DNA of 64,000 nt from the NCBI RefSeq assembly GCF_021130785.1, contig NC_060211.1, forward strand, positions 126,057,001-126,121,000, given 5' to 3'. Shown in pieces: positions 38,001-49,032 of the stretch (the stretch's first letter is position 1; every line of letters starts with the position of its first letter). Both the position numbers and the translations under genes were made by a program. Under the pieces are notes generated by a model. The model saw nothing but the letters and a program-made list of their open reading frames with translations, ran no database searches and was not told the origin of the DNA. Source of the stretch: Homalodisca vitripennis (taxonomy: Eukaryota; Arthropoda; Insecta; Hemiptera; Cicadellidae).

Positions 38001-38626
38001 AATACCACATACGTCTGATGTTCGCCATAGAGTTTGAATAATAATTTATTTTAATGTCTATTTGTATAACCATACAGCAACTTTTAATTTGTTAAACTAT
38101 TTTAATCTGTAATTTTCATCTTCTGTAACAAGGCAATACTTGTATTTATGTTTTAGAAAATATATTCTCGAATAATTAACTATTGAATTACTCTCAAGAT
38201 CGTGATCAAATGTTTTGTATACCATATTTTACTGATGTGATATCCATAATACCAGAAATAGTAATAAATACTACATTCATGAAACATACAGTTACATTGT
38301 TTAATGATTGGCGTCTTTTTCCAATAAAGATTCTTTCTCAAAACTGAATAGTTTGAATAAACAAGAAATTTAGCATTAAACCTTTATATTAAAAAAATAC
38401 TTGCGTTTTTTATATTATTAGGTCTTTGAGTCGTAAAGATATGAACTAAATTTCAACTTATTACAATAAGACGTTCTCAAATTAACATTTTTGAATAAAA
38501 ACAATCAAGATTTTTAGTAACTTAGTAACTATCAATGTTTTAAAAGATGGATGAGACATATTGGTCATTAGTTCAAGAATAATATCTGAAAAGGTTGGTA
38601 GAGATTTCGGGGATACCGTGTACCTA
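35079..38626. other. No clear gene; possible third exon near 36948
   Basis: Mostly AT-rich sequence. At 36947/36948 an acceptor-like CATTACAG precedes a short basic frame. In one phase it reads GTKKKGRKGKKKYPESTGAL and ends at a TAA (37028-37030). In the phase compatible with the second reading at 35020 it reads KRREQRKKVGRVRKS. Donor look-alikes (GGTAGGAAG, GGGTAAGAA) follow within it. The evidence is too thin to call an exon. Confidence 0.25.
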
Positions 38627-38628
38627 TA

Positions 38629-39586
38629 CCGGGTGTCCCAAAAGCCCCACCCCCCTTTCTAACTTTTGAACGGAATTATACAAACCAATATCCTTTGCGG
38701 GGTAGTTATATAATGACAAATGATGGTTTTTGCGCTACATGAGAACTTAGCCCCTCAACCCAAAATGGGGGGTTGGGGGGTCAAGTCAGTTAAGTGTATG
38801 GGCAGGTATTTTAGAGAAATCTGTTGTAGGACCGTTTTTAGTGATGGGAATTTGAGCGGCCCACAATACTTAGAAATATTGCAACATTTTTCCTGCCATA
38901 TACAACATAACGCAAGGCATTTACGATCTTTTTTCCCAACAGTACGGCGCCCCGCCTCACTATGATATAAACGTTACAGCATTCTTGGACCAGGTGTTTC
39001 CTGAGAGATGGATAGGTCAACGGGGTGCTGTAGAGTGGCCAGCTCGCTCACCCGATCTTACTCCCCTACATTTTTTCTTTTGGGGGTTTTTGAAAATAGA
39101 AGTGTACGAGACCAACCCTCAGAACCATGATGAGTTTAAGGGTGCGGATTGAAAACGCTTGCCAACTTATCACACCAGAAATGTTGGAAAACTTAAGGCA
39201 TTCATTTGAATCAAGACTTTATTTTTGCCAAGAAGTAAATGGGGGCCATTTTGATCATTTACTTTGAGCTTAAATAAGGTTGAGGTAAGATTTCAACGAT
39301 AAGTTTAATTATTTTAAGTTTAATTTAGCACTACTTAGTATTAAGAATAAGTCTGAGCAGATGAGTTATGAAAAATAGTGTTTTTTAGAGTAACTTTTCA
39401 ATAAAACTTTGACAAGCCGTTGTTTCGTACTGGATTGAGATAGAGACCTGTAGTCTGTGGAACTGTTCTTCTTTTATAAAGACTTTAAAAATGAAGTGTC
39501 ATTTGATGGGGGTTTGCATTTAAAAAGTTTGACTTGACCCCCTCAACTCCCCATTTTGGGACTTGTGGGACTTTTGGGACACCCGG
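38629..39586 (+). mobile_element. Internally deleted mariner-like element
   Basis: A 958-bp element flanked by TA (38627-38628, 39587-39588), with inverted ends CCGGGTGTCCCAAAAGCCCC and the complement of CCGGGTGTCCCAAAAGTCCC. A second inverted pair lies inside: CCCAAAATGGGGGGTTGGGG at 38759 with CTCAACTCCCCATTTTGGG at about 39542. The transposase has lost its N-terminal half. The ends differ from those of the 25.4 and 28.3 kb elements, so this is another family of the same superfamily. Confidence 0.85.
38790..39267 (+). pseudogene. Mariner-type transposase, C-terminal remnant
   Basis: This is the C-terminal part of a DDD transposase in at least two frames. The first frame gives SDGNLSGPQYLEILQ (about 38838-38883). 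After a frameshift comes QQYGAPPHYDINVTAFLDQV (about 38938 onward), where family members have QQDGAPPHY, so the second catalytic aspartate is a tyrosine here. The third aspartate is kept in WPARSPDLTPLHFF. A last frame gives MLENLRHSFESRLYFCQEVN and stops at 39265-39267, a normal family C-terminus. About 36 residues lie between the last two catalytic positions, the same as in the 28.3 kb element. It is non-functional. Confidence 0.85.
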
Positions 39587-39588
39587 TA

Positions 39589-40334
39589 TATACCTTGACT
39601 TTCATACATATAAATCGTTCTCAGAATTATTATTAGATAAATAAACGTAAACTATTCTCCTCAATTAAAATTTCTGGTATTTTTAATATAAATTAAAAGC
39701 CACCACTTATGCTTGAATAGAGTTTATATATTAAATATGTAACAAGGACTAAATGTTTTATTTTGAGAAGCACAGTTAAGGCCATTAGAACCTCTCTGCC
39801 TTTGGTGTAGAGTGAAATGGGGTAACTCCAAGCTTTGTACAGCCACCGTTCAGGAAATACAATATCCGGCTGGTAAACAATGGACGGTGACGTCGCCTGA
39901 GGCACATACGAGTACTTGGATAGAAAATGTGGTTTGGCGAATATCAGTAAGCCAATAAAATATTAAGGGCGGTGCTGGTATTACTTGTGTGCTTCCTCAC
40001 CAACAAACCAGGAGTTATCCACATCACGCTCTCCTGAAAGGGTTTTGAGTGGTTGTTGTTGAAAAAACAAATAAAAGTAATGGAGTGCCGTAGAGAGAGA
40101 GATTGAATATTGGATCAGGTTATTAGGGTAGGAGTATCGTATATCGGATATTGAACAGTTTCATATAGGTACCTCACACCGGGTGTGAGGTAGTGTCCAC
40201 GTACAGTAAATTGTCTTTGATGTGGATACTGTGGTTCGATACAAGATTATTGGGATACGTGCTTAGCAGTCACGTGAAATTGGACATGCACCAAAAGAGT
40301 AGATTACGTAACTATGGTGAGAAGGGTTTATTGA
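39589..40334. other. No gene seen
   Basis: No convincing frame, only a 70-codon minus frame at 39693 without a domain. The sequence is somewhat less AT-rich from 39780 to 40060. A short inverted repeat CTCACACC/GGTGTGAG lies at about 40173-40190. Confidence 0.5.
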
Positions 40335-40572
40335 ATGTGAATATTGAGTTAAGCTCCATTTCACCCTCCGCTTCGTGCAGAAATGTGAAACTAGTACTGG
40401 TTGACTCCTCTAATCTGGAGTCCACGTCTGGCTAAAGAGATACATAAAAATACGGTGCTTCGTTTCGACGTCGGAGACACCTAGACTACAAAGGTGCTCA
40501 GTCTAATCACCCTACAGCTATATTACGTGGAGAAAAGGGGAAGGTTAAATGGAACTCAACTTAATATTCTTA
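40335..40572. mobile_element. Small inverted-repeat element (family B), copy 1
   Basis: The arms GAATATTGAGTTAAGCTCCA (about 40339) and the complement of GGTTAAATGGAACTCAACTT (40542 onward) pair imperfectly over about 27 bp. The same arm sequence, and an internal GTCGGAGACACC-type phrase, recur in the element at 48765-49032 (as GGTGTCTCTGATGTCGAAAC), so this is a mobile or duplicated family. The left similarity between copies extends about 30 bp further out, to TTACGTA at 40304. No target duplication was identified. Confidence 0.5.
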
Positions 40573-41374
40573 ATAGAGCATGGATATGAAAGACCTGTTA
40601 ATCTCAGTTACAGTGCCAGTGTACTTCACTAGGGCGTTAATTACGGCTTCCAGTTTGGGGGAGGGGAGAAGGCGAGGAAGGGTTAGAAGATGGTAGAAAA
40701 AGATAGGGTCATGCATGATGTCTCCAGGTTTGTTGAAGAAGGAATGAAGAGGGCAAAATTAGAAGTCTAGTAAAACCACTTGATTTAACCGCCAATCAAA
40801 TCACGCGACAGCAGTGGTATGACATTTCGCAGAATGAAACAAATTATAGATTTCTACTTCACAGAGAAATAAGAGTATAACTGATTACTGAGCGTAAATA
40901 AGTAATTATTAAAGTAAAATATAATAATAATAAGGTCATGTATATAGAAAATATTCATGTTTAACAATGTTCCCGAAAGGGCTCTCTTGCTAAAAGGTAT
41001 GGGCTTACATGTTTCCTCAAATAAAGCATGATGGTTCACAACCGCTGTTGAACACAAGCTAACAGTGGGTCTAGACTTCACCTAACTGACCAACCTGGCA
41101 AAGAAAATTCCAGGAGAGAACGGGATGTATTATTCTAACTTATCACAGAAAAGCTGGAGAAAAATATTGGAAATGAATATTAATAGCTCTGCCTACTCAT
41201 TAAAAAGCTATTCTCCAAAGGTATATTTGTTCATTCACTTATTGTGTATCGCGTATTTAGACAAAAACAAGTTATTGGTCATTATTGACATTAGCATTGT
41301 ACACAAGAAGATATCCTGTGAAACGTACTCACTATAGTTAGTGCTGATTAGATCTGGCGTTGTTGTTGATATTG
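40573..41374. other. No gene seen
   Basis: Short frames only (40854-41081 minus, 41125-41337 plus), without domains. Confidence 0.5.
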
Positions 41375-41460
41375 ATATGTTACGGCACGGCGCGGCGGCG
41401 CGTGGTGAGAAGAGGTGAAAGGTTGCTACTCACTGCCCGCGCCTAGTGATTGGCCATTAA
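41375..41460. promoter_or_regulatory. GC-rich, CpG-dense island
   Basis: The run GGCACGGCGCGGCGGCGCGT at 41385-41404, followed by CCCGCGCC and AGTGATTGGCC (a CCAAT-box-like ATTGG), is by far the most CpG-dense spot of the window. Just downstream (41455-41475) is ATTAATTATTA, a homeodomain-type site. Such a patch could be a promoter or first exon of a host gene. No initiator, reading frame or transcript evidence is visible, so the role is a guess. Confidence 0.25.
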
Positions 41461-41786
41461 TTATTACCACGTACCACATTGCGTTCGTTGAATATGCATT
41501 TGATATTCAATACACAATGCAACATGTCGAGCCACACACAGCCACCAAATATGGCTGATTATCAGCGCTCTTACTTTGATTGCGTATTTTAATTAACACT
41601 TGTAATTATTTCTTCTTGCATTTGTATGCCTTTTTTGTCGGTCAAAAAAGTTCAATAATAAATTTATTCATTATATTCTTTTAACATTACTTATTAGTTT
41701 TGAAAGTTTTAACTTCACAAGACAAATAAATAATGAAAGGTGAGTACTCAATCATTAATGCATTGTAGAAGAAATGCAACTGAAAT

Positions 41787-42265
41787 CCTAATAATATTAT
41801 AAAAACGAAAGTGCCTTAGTTCGTTTTTTTCACACGTAAACTATTCAACCGATTGTACTGAAATTTTACACGGACATTCTTACGGTCCTGGGTTTAATAT
41901 AGGGCTATTCGAATTTCTAAAATCCCTCTGGGCTATGCCCCACTGGTCTCTAAAGCAGGAACATATCCCATCTTGGTCTCTAAAGTTGTGTAGTATGAAA
42001 GAGCCTGGTAAATGTAATCATTCTGTGTAAAAATTGTATTATGAAAGTACAACCATTTAAAAAAATGCATAATATATGTCTGATTCCAATTTTTTAACTA
42101 TCATAGGGCCATATCAAGTGCTTTAACTAAGAAACCTATAAACTTCTCCTTTGGAGTTTCTCTAAATTGGTCTAAAATAGTTCGTGTTACTGAAATCATG
42201 GGAGCTATTCAATCAAATACACGAAAATTTAATAAATTAAGGGCGAAGCTGCGGGTAGTTCTAGT
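41787..42265 (+). mobile_element. Helitron-like non-autonomous repeat
   Basis: The element begins CCTAATAATATTATAAAAAC with a following CGAAAGTG word, contains CCGATTGTACTGAAATTTT, and ends GGGCGAAGCTGCGGGTAGTT/CTAG. This start-and-end combination is a very common arthropod repeat pattern, often attributed to non-autonomous Helitron-type elements (family attribution from memory, uncertain). The terminal CTAG fits a Helitron CTRR end. There is no coding capacity and no target duplication, which fits that class. Confidence 0.45.
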
Positions 42266-44478
42266 ATGAACATAATACTTTTTATAACAATATATTTCAA
42301 AGTGAATATTATTATTATTATTAAAATACAAAGGTTTTTTTAATCAGGTCATTATATTAGTCCGTCCTTCTTTATAAGTTCTCGATTTATAAGTTCTTCT
42401 TAATCCATCCACTCTATTGATTTTGAGATCAAAATATCAAAGGTTACGTTCAGTTGGAATCATCAATACACCTTGTACTGGTTTATTAACATACCTTTGT
42501 ACCGGAATGCAACATTAAATTACTCTATAGAAATTATTATACATTCTCTGTGCAACCTCTAGTTTCAAACTTAAATATCACAGTTTTATCTTAATTATTT
42601 TAATTGATTTTTAAGTGTCCTATATTCTCACAACTAGTGATTAGGAAGTACGAAAATGTCTTATTTATTAGATGTTATACAACTACTAATATAATCTGAT
42701 AGTAACATAGTATTCAGCTAAAGGGAAGGTTAAAAGTTGGGTCAAGTAGATCCTCTTATGTTGTGGGTGTACCTCAGGGACGCTGTCTTGAAGCTAAGCA
42801 ATTCAATTGAGGACAATAAGACTTCAGCTATACGTTCAAAACTGAAATATACCTAGCAGTTGTGACATTCATTTACTTGTAGGGTAGGTATTTGAGTGTT
42901 TTAAGGGAGTACCATTTTAGTACAATATTTCATATTGTATAGATATATGTCAGCTTGTTCCCACTCAGCATGAGTAAACGAGAGTGTCTGTTATAACCAA
43001 CTTGAATCGGGGAGATCTTTAGCACTCCTTATCATTACTCCACTCATTATCACTGCTGAGTAATGTGAGGACTAAGAGTGGGCTTTCATAAACGATAAAA
43101 TCATAACCATACCTAGATGGTTCGGGACTCACATTTAACATTAGTAAATGACATAATCTCACTGGTCACGGTTGTTAATTAATAATTATTGATAAAATCA
43201 ATCATGCAGACCACTACTCCTTATAAAAGAAATTCAACCATGACTTGATATCCGGTGATTTATTGAAAATAAACAAATACAAATGAAATCGCTGTTGCTT
43301 CATTACATCCACAGATGTTGATATTTTTTTTGGGAAATCTTTTTACCTACAACATGTTTTTCCAATTCGAAATGTATGTGGCAAGGTATTTGTAGATAGG
43401 TATTGTTATTAGATTCAATGTGTAATTCAATAATTAAGTTTACTACTAAATACGTTTTTTGACTGGATACTATCTTATCGTGATATTTTAATTAAAGAAA
43501 CTTCGGCATTTCGAGCACTGGTATCTTATCTCTTGTTCAGGTGCAAATTACTAGAACATAATTTCCCGAATATTTAACTGTTTATTTTTTGGCACCCCAA
43601 ATTTATGTTTTAGTTCTTTACACCTGAGATATTAAGCCAAATATATCTATAATAATATAGAAATGTATTATTGACGATGATTTGGAGGACTAATATGATT
43701 TCGATCATTCGCCTTCGATACATGTTCCAATACATCACTACGCTTCTAAGCTATCCCTATCTTCAGATGAGAACAAATTTAAATTTGAATCTTTCAACAT
43801 AAGTACATCTTGTTTTGTTGTCAAAATTTGTGGAGAAGACAATCGTTGTATACTTTTTCCATATTTTAAACAGTTTATTGCATCTTAATAATAGGATAAA
43901 TTCCAATTCGTGAATCTCAGTGTTATATTATAATATATAACGATGGCGTGTACCCATGTTTTTGTGATGTTTAGAAAAGTTTTGATATTTCTGAAAATAT
44001 ATTGATGGCAAGAAAATAATGGTGTTGGCGATGTACGGATGGTGTCAACGTTTTGTGAATGCAGGCTAACGAGGGAGGAGCAGACAGTCAGACGTTCTGA
44101 CATAACTGGACAATATTGTGCACAAAATTGCTTTCAATACTGCCGGTGTAAAAATGTCAGTCTATACACAGTAATTTCTAGTAGCAATGCTCTCTTTGCC
44201 TTTGTCCACTATATTGACTTTGCCACAATAAATAGAGCTGTAGAAACTAACAGGAAAATATATTTATAAGTATGCTTTGCAGAATATGCTCTTCCATATT
44301 AGAGATAGCTTTCCTAAACCATAGTTACTCTTAGATGTATTCCCTATATTTGAAATAAGCAAAGACTTTGTATTATTTCTTTAACACATATAACTCCAAG
44401 GCCAAGATTTACAAAGTCGCTGACATCTTTCTAGAGTTCGTTGCTGCCAAAATATTAGAACATGAATGTATTAATAGG
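42266..44478. other. No gene seen
   Basis: AT-rich sequence. The two frames near 43885-44269 (72 codons minus, 76 plus) overlap each other and have no recognisable domain. Confidence 0.55.
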
Positions 44479-44486
44479 GTCATTAC

Positions 44487-45018
44487 CAGGGGCGTAGCTA
44501 GGCCGCTTTTCTCAGGCCACCATCCATTACGCCCACATTGACGTTACATTTTAAGAATCACTCAATATAGTAACATATGAAATACGTAAATTTATTTCAC
44601 TGTTTGATTAATTGTGATATGTATCTAGTATAATTCTTAAAATATTAATAATTACTAAAACATCCAACAAATATATTTAAAATGGCAGTCATTATTAAGG
44701 CAAAGCAATTTTTATTAATAAGTCAAATATATTATTAAATAGGCTGAATATAATTTGATAACTTTTTTGTCTACGTTAATATCAATCCAACAGTTTTGTT
44801 CGCAAAATGTTCATTCAAAGCTTCAAACCGTTTTGGACTTAGTATTCTGATGTAATGATACAAATGTAATGAATAACGAATAATGAACAAATGTATGAAT
44901 GTAATGATTAGAAAAATTATAAACATACTGTGTGGAACATTAAACATACGTTAAAAGTTAAGTGAGGGGCTCGATCAAGTGTTTTGTTTGGGGCCCGCTA
45001 AAGCTGCCTACGGCCCTG
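44487..45018. mobile_element. hAT-type MITE with 8-bp target duplication
   Basis: A 532-bp element whose ends read CAGGGGCGTAGCTAGG and CTACGGCCCTG (inverted, imperfect). It is bracketed by GTCATTAC (44479-44486) and GTCATTAT (45019-45026), a near-perfect 8-bp direct repeat. An 8-bp duplication with CAGGG termini is characteristic of hAT transposons. There is no transposase, so mobilisation in trans is inferred. It sits at the left edge of the 339-bp tandem array. Confidence 0.8.
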
Positions 45019-45027
45019 GTCATTATA

Positions 45028-46190
45028 GGACTAAACTAAAAGCACGATAAATATTACTAATTTAGTTACTGATTATTTAGTTGGTAAGATAATTGGCTAT
45101 GCATAGATAATTTCATTTATACTAGTCCTAGTTGTCCGTTCAAACCGAAAAATGATATTATGAGTTAATGAGCTGACCATATTTTAAAACCTTACAAAAC
45201 GAAGGCACTTAACTAAAAGCACTTAAATATTACTAATTTATTTGTTAATTATTCCATTGGTAATGGAATTGGATACGCATAGGTAATTTCATTGCTATTA
45301 GTTCTAATTATCGTTTAAACCCAACAATGATATTACTATAATTTAATTCATTGAAGTTATTTTGGACTTTGGAAAACGGAGCGGGTGTTTTTTTGGTATT
45401 GTGGAAACATTCATCTCCTCCATTGGGACACTTTTTTGTGATTCTGTAGGAGTAACTGGGCGCACATGGACTATAAATACTAGCGTATTTTTATTAAAAG
45501 TCTTTTGAACCTTTTTTTAATTTGGAACGCCTTACAAAACGAAGGCACAAAATTAAAAGCACTTAAATATTACCAATTTAGTTTTTAATTATTCAATCGG
45601 TAATGGAATTGGATATGAATAGTCAATCTCATTTCCATTAGTCCTAACTATCTGTTCAAACCAACTGTGATATTACTATGAGGTAATTCGTTGAAGTTAT
45701 TCTATCTTTGGAAAACGAAGCGGGTGTTTTTTTGGTATTGTGGAAACATTCACCTCCTCCATTGGGACACTTTTTTGTGATTCTGTAGGAGTAACTGGGC
45801 GCACATGGACTATAAATACTAGCGTATTTTTATTAAAAGTCTTTTGAACCTTTTTTTAATTTGGAACGCATTACAAAACGAAGGCACAAAATTAAAAGCA
45901 CTTAAATATTACCAATTTAGTTTTTAATTATTCAATCGGTAATGGAATTGGATATGAATAGTCAATCTCATTTCCATTAGTCCTAACTATCTGTTCAAAC
46001 CAACTGTGATATTACTATGAGGTAATTCGTTGAAGTTATTCTATCTTTGGAAAACGAAGCGGGTGTTTTTGTGCTATTGTGGAAACATTCATCTCCTCCA
46101 TTGGGACACTTTTTTGTGATTCTGTAGGAGTAATTGGGCGCACATGGACTATAAATACTAGTGCATGTTTATTACAGCTCTTTTGTAGCC
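45028..46190 (+). repeat. 339-bp tandem repeat, about three units plus half-units
   Basis: GGAAAACGRAGCGGGTGTTT occurs at 45371, 45710 and 46049, exactly 339 bp apart. Adjacent units are nearly identical over the segment CTCCATTGGGACAC..GGCGCACATGGACTATAAAT. The other half of the unit (TTAAAAGCACTTAAATATTA to TGATATTACTATGAGG) appears at about 45547 and 45886, and in more diverged, shorter form at about 45037 and 45212. The array therefore seems to have grown from a half-unit of about 165 bp that later gained the GGAAAACG segment. Each full unit includes GGACTATAAATACTAG, a TATA-like word. No reading frame is present. Confidence 0.85.
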
Positions 46191-47400
46191 TTTGTTTGTA
46201 TTTTAGAACTAATGTCTCATGCAGCTTGAGACGTAGTTCTGTAGTAAGAAACTGAGCTTAAATTGGTTATTAAACTGAGCTCATTGATGGACCATTATCT
46301 TCACATAAAGGCTTGTTAACATTTTAAAAAATGTTATCAATTTAATTGAAAGAACTCAAATTATTCTATTTTTTTCTGTTCGTAAGGATAAAAGTAAACT
46401 ATCAAAGTTCTGTAACGAACTTTTCTTAAAATAATGGATGAGTACCCAAAGAAGCCGAAAGAAGCCATAATAGCTGTTAGTCAATAAATATCAATCAATT
46501 ATATTATAAAAATTCAAAGTCTTCAAGTGACTAAATAATTAATTCAGTTGGTTTAATCATCTTCCAATCCGTTTAATTAATGCGAACTATGTTTAAACAG
46601 ACTATATGTTCTAACTATTAAAAACAGCAAGCCTTCGAACTATTTACTTAAAAAAATATACTTTTCGATTCGAGTATAATTAATTAACTTAAAATTTAAA
46701 ATCTACAGCTAAATAAAGTTTACTCACGTAGTAAAATAGAGAGCGACTAAGTTCACGATAGAGAATGTAGTATTCGTTTGTGAAATATCCACACGCCGAG
46801 TCTGATAAGATTGTGGAGACGGTAGTAAAGTTTCCAACGCTAAGTAAAAACAGTACACTCAGTATTACAAGGAATTGGAAATGTTAGTATTGGAGAAAAA
46901 GAAGTGGTAAGCAGATCCAATTGTATACTTACTCAATTGGGATTGATTGAATTGAAGTATATTTTAAACATGGCACTTATTATTTAGAATGATTAGTCAG
47001 GTTACAATCTGAACTACACGCCATATAAAAATGATGCCATATCAATTCCACGTGAAATCGAGACTTGGAGATTTAATGTTTTTTAACAGAGTCTCTACCA
47101 GTTTTCAATAAAACGTGAATAAATATGACAATGTGAATAAATCATGTTATTAGTTGTAACCCAACAACATGAACAGAAAAGATCGTAAATAATGAGTAAC
47201 CACGCGAATTTACTTTGATAAATGATATTTTGACATTTATACTGCAGTATAATAAAAAACTAAGTACCTCAAATAGGGATCATTGCGATCTAATACCCAA
47301 CTAGAGCTCATAACCGGAGAAGAAGAAAACAGCTTAACATGCTCACCGTTTGTAAATTAACCAGGACTTTTAATTACTAGAAACATATTTTTAAAGTTAT
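46191..47400. other. No gene seen
   Basis: AT-rich sequence without reading frames over 60 codons. No RNA gene is recognised. Confidence 0.6.
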
Positions 47401-48018
47401 AATTGGTGAAATATATATAACTTCCTCCAAATTTACTGCTATGTTGGCTTGGAAGTGTACTTAAACTTTAGTTTTAATTCTGTTGCACCAACCTAATTTT
47501 GTTCAGCGTACGAACATACCGAAGTATGCAAATACTTCACTAGTAAAAAAGCAAAAGTAAACGAGTCTGAAATGAAGTTCACTGTTGTGTGAATTAGAGT
47601 TAACGAATGTGCTAACTGGCAAACATACTGTGACGGGTTTTTGTCAACATTACGGTAACAATACTTCTTAATGGCAATCTTCTGATTCAGCGAATCCTAT
47701 CAATATAGGAAAAAGGGTAATGCCCTTTTGCCGTTCACAGCTTTTCAAATAATTTACATTAAGTCGGTTCAATATACAAATCAAACATCAGAAAAAACTT
47801 ATTCAATAATACATTGATTTACTACATCTCAATCTACTCTTAATCTCAGAAAGCATGAAAATTCTGAAAATTATGCTTGAGCGAGTACATGCAAGATACA
47901 GAAAGTATAAAAAGGCTGTTTTTATTCTCGACATATATGGTGAATTGGTGAAATATATGTAACTTTCTCCAAATTTACTGCTATGTTGGCTTGGAAGTGT
48001 ACTTAAACTTTATTTTTA
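47401..48018 (+). repeat. Duplicated 0.45 kb segment bracketed by direct repeats
   Basis: The core 47481-47933 starts TGTTGCACCAACC and ends ATTCTCGACA, and is repeated at 50162-50628. It is flanked on both sides by a nearly identical direct repeat of about 75 bp, 47401-47476 and 47943-48018 (TTACTGCTATGTTGGCTTGG in both). Near the core's right end is AAGTATAAAAAGGCTG, a TATA-box-like word. The TG...CA ends hint at a solo LTR, but no short target duplication is seen, and the flanking repeats are far too long for one. Local duplication of flanking DNA is the simpler reading. Confidence 0.6.
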
Positions 48019-48764
48019 TTTCATATTTGTATTAAATATGTATTTCAACATAGAATTATCTTTACAATGTTGTATTAGGAATTTGTTTTTATTTCAATTA
48101 TCTTCAAGGAAAGATTCTTGCTTTCTAAAATGTATTCTCAATTAACAGCTCAATTTATTTTCCACTGATTAGTCAAAGTACAAAACTAATGTATGTGTAA
48201 CTGTAAGTAAAGTAGTTTATAACACGTGCTGACAGCGCTAACGTCAATATTAAAGTATTCCAAACAGAGCAGACAAAGTTTGAAGAGTAAATTTAAAGTG
48301 GAGTCGGACAGGATTAGTTGGTCAGCATCAACAAACAAACCGATGTTGATAGCAAACATTCTTGGCGCACCTGCATTACTTCATTACAGCTCGTGTACAT
48401 CTACATCGTTCCTGCCTGTGTGGTACACATTACGCCAAATAGTTTGGCACGTGAGGTTTGAAGTATAATCACTATATAATCACAACAGAACAAGATTTAG
48501 AAATCAAAACATGTCATGGAGGACTTCAATATCGAAGTTTTAATAATGCGAATAGTAAAAAATATAAAATAAATACTTTAAGTAGTTTGTAAAAATCTAC
48601 TATGGATTATAATATTTAAATAAAATAATAAATCCTGTAGTCTTTGTGAATGTGTTAATCAGATGATAAAGATTTACACCATTATTTTACACCTTATTGT
48701 CATATTTAACAATATTTACATTTTCCTTCAAATTCGTTACGTAGCTGGTTGGAAGGGTTGATTC
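48019..48764. other. No gene seen
   Basis: AT-rich sequence. An 80-codon plus frame at 48226-48468 has no domain and no splice or promoter support. Confidence 0.5.
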
Positions 48765-49032
48765 AACGAGAATGTTGAGTTTAGTTCCATTTCAAACAGT
48801 ACACTTGATGAGACAATGAGAATGCATCTTCACGTCGATTACACTATATTTTGTATTCTGGGTGTCTCTGATGTCGAAACTATGTAAAGAGTTCATTTTG
48901 GGCTTCTTCATCGCCGACTTTGTTTGGATCTCTTTAAACGAACGCGACTCATGGAGTCACCTCTGTGACAGCGTCAGATTCAAGTTGCTGCACTAAGAGG
49001 AATGTGAATTTGGAGCTAAACTCAACATTCAT
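48765..49032. mobile_element. Small inverted-repeat element (family B), copy 2
   Basis: The arms GAATGTTGAGTTTAGTTCCA (about 48770) and the complement of GGAGCTAAACTCAACATTC (49012-49030) pair over about 25 bp. It shares its arms, its left flank (TTACGTA at 48737 with a GGAAGGGTT word) and an internal GTGTCTCTGATGTCGAAAC phrase with the element at 40.3 kb. There is no coding capacity. Confidence 0.5.

Noticed and set aside
47481..47933. Solo LTR interpretation of the duplicated segment
   Set aside because: TG...CA ends and a TATA word are suggestive, but neither copy has a 4-6 bp target duplication, and no internal retroelement region or polyadenylation signal is evident. Kept only as an open alternative.
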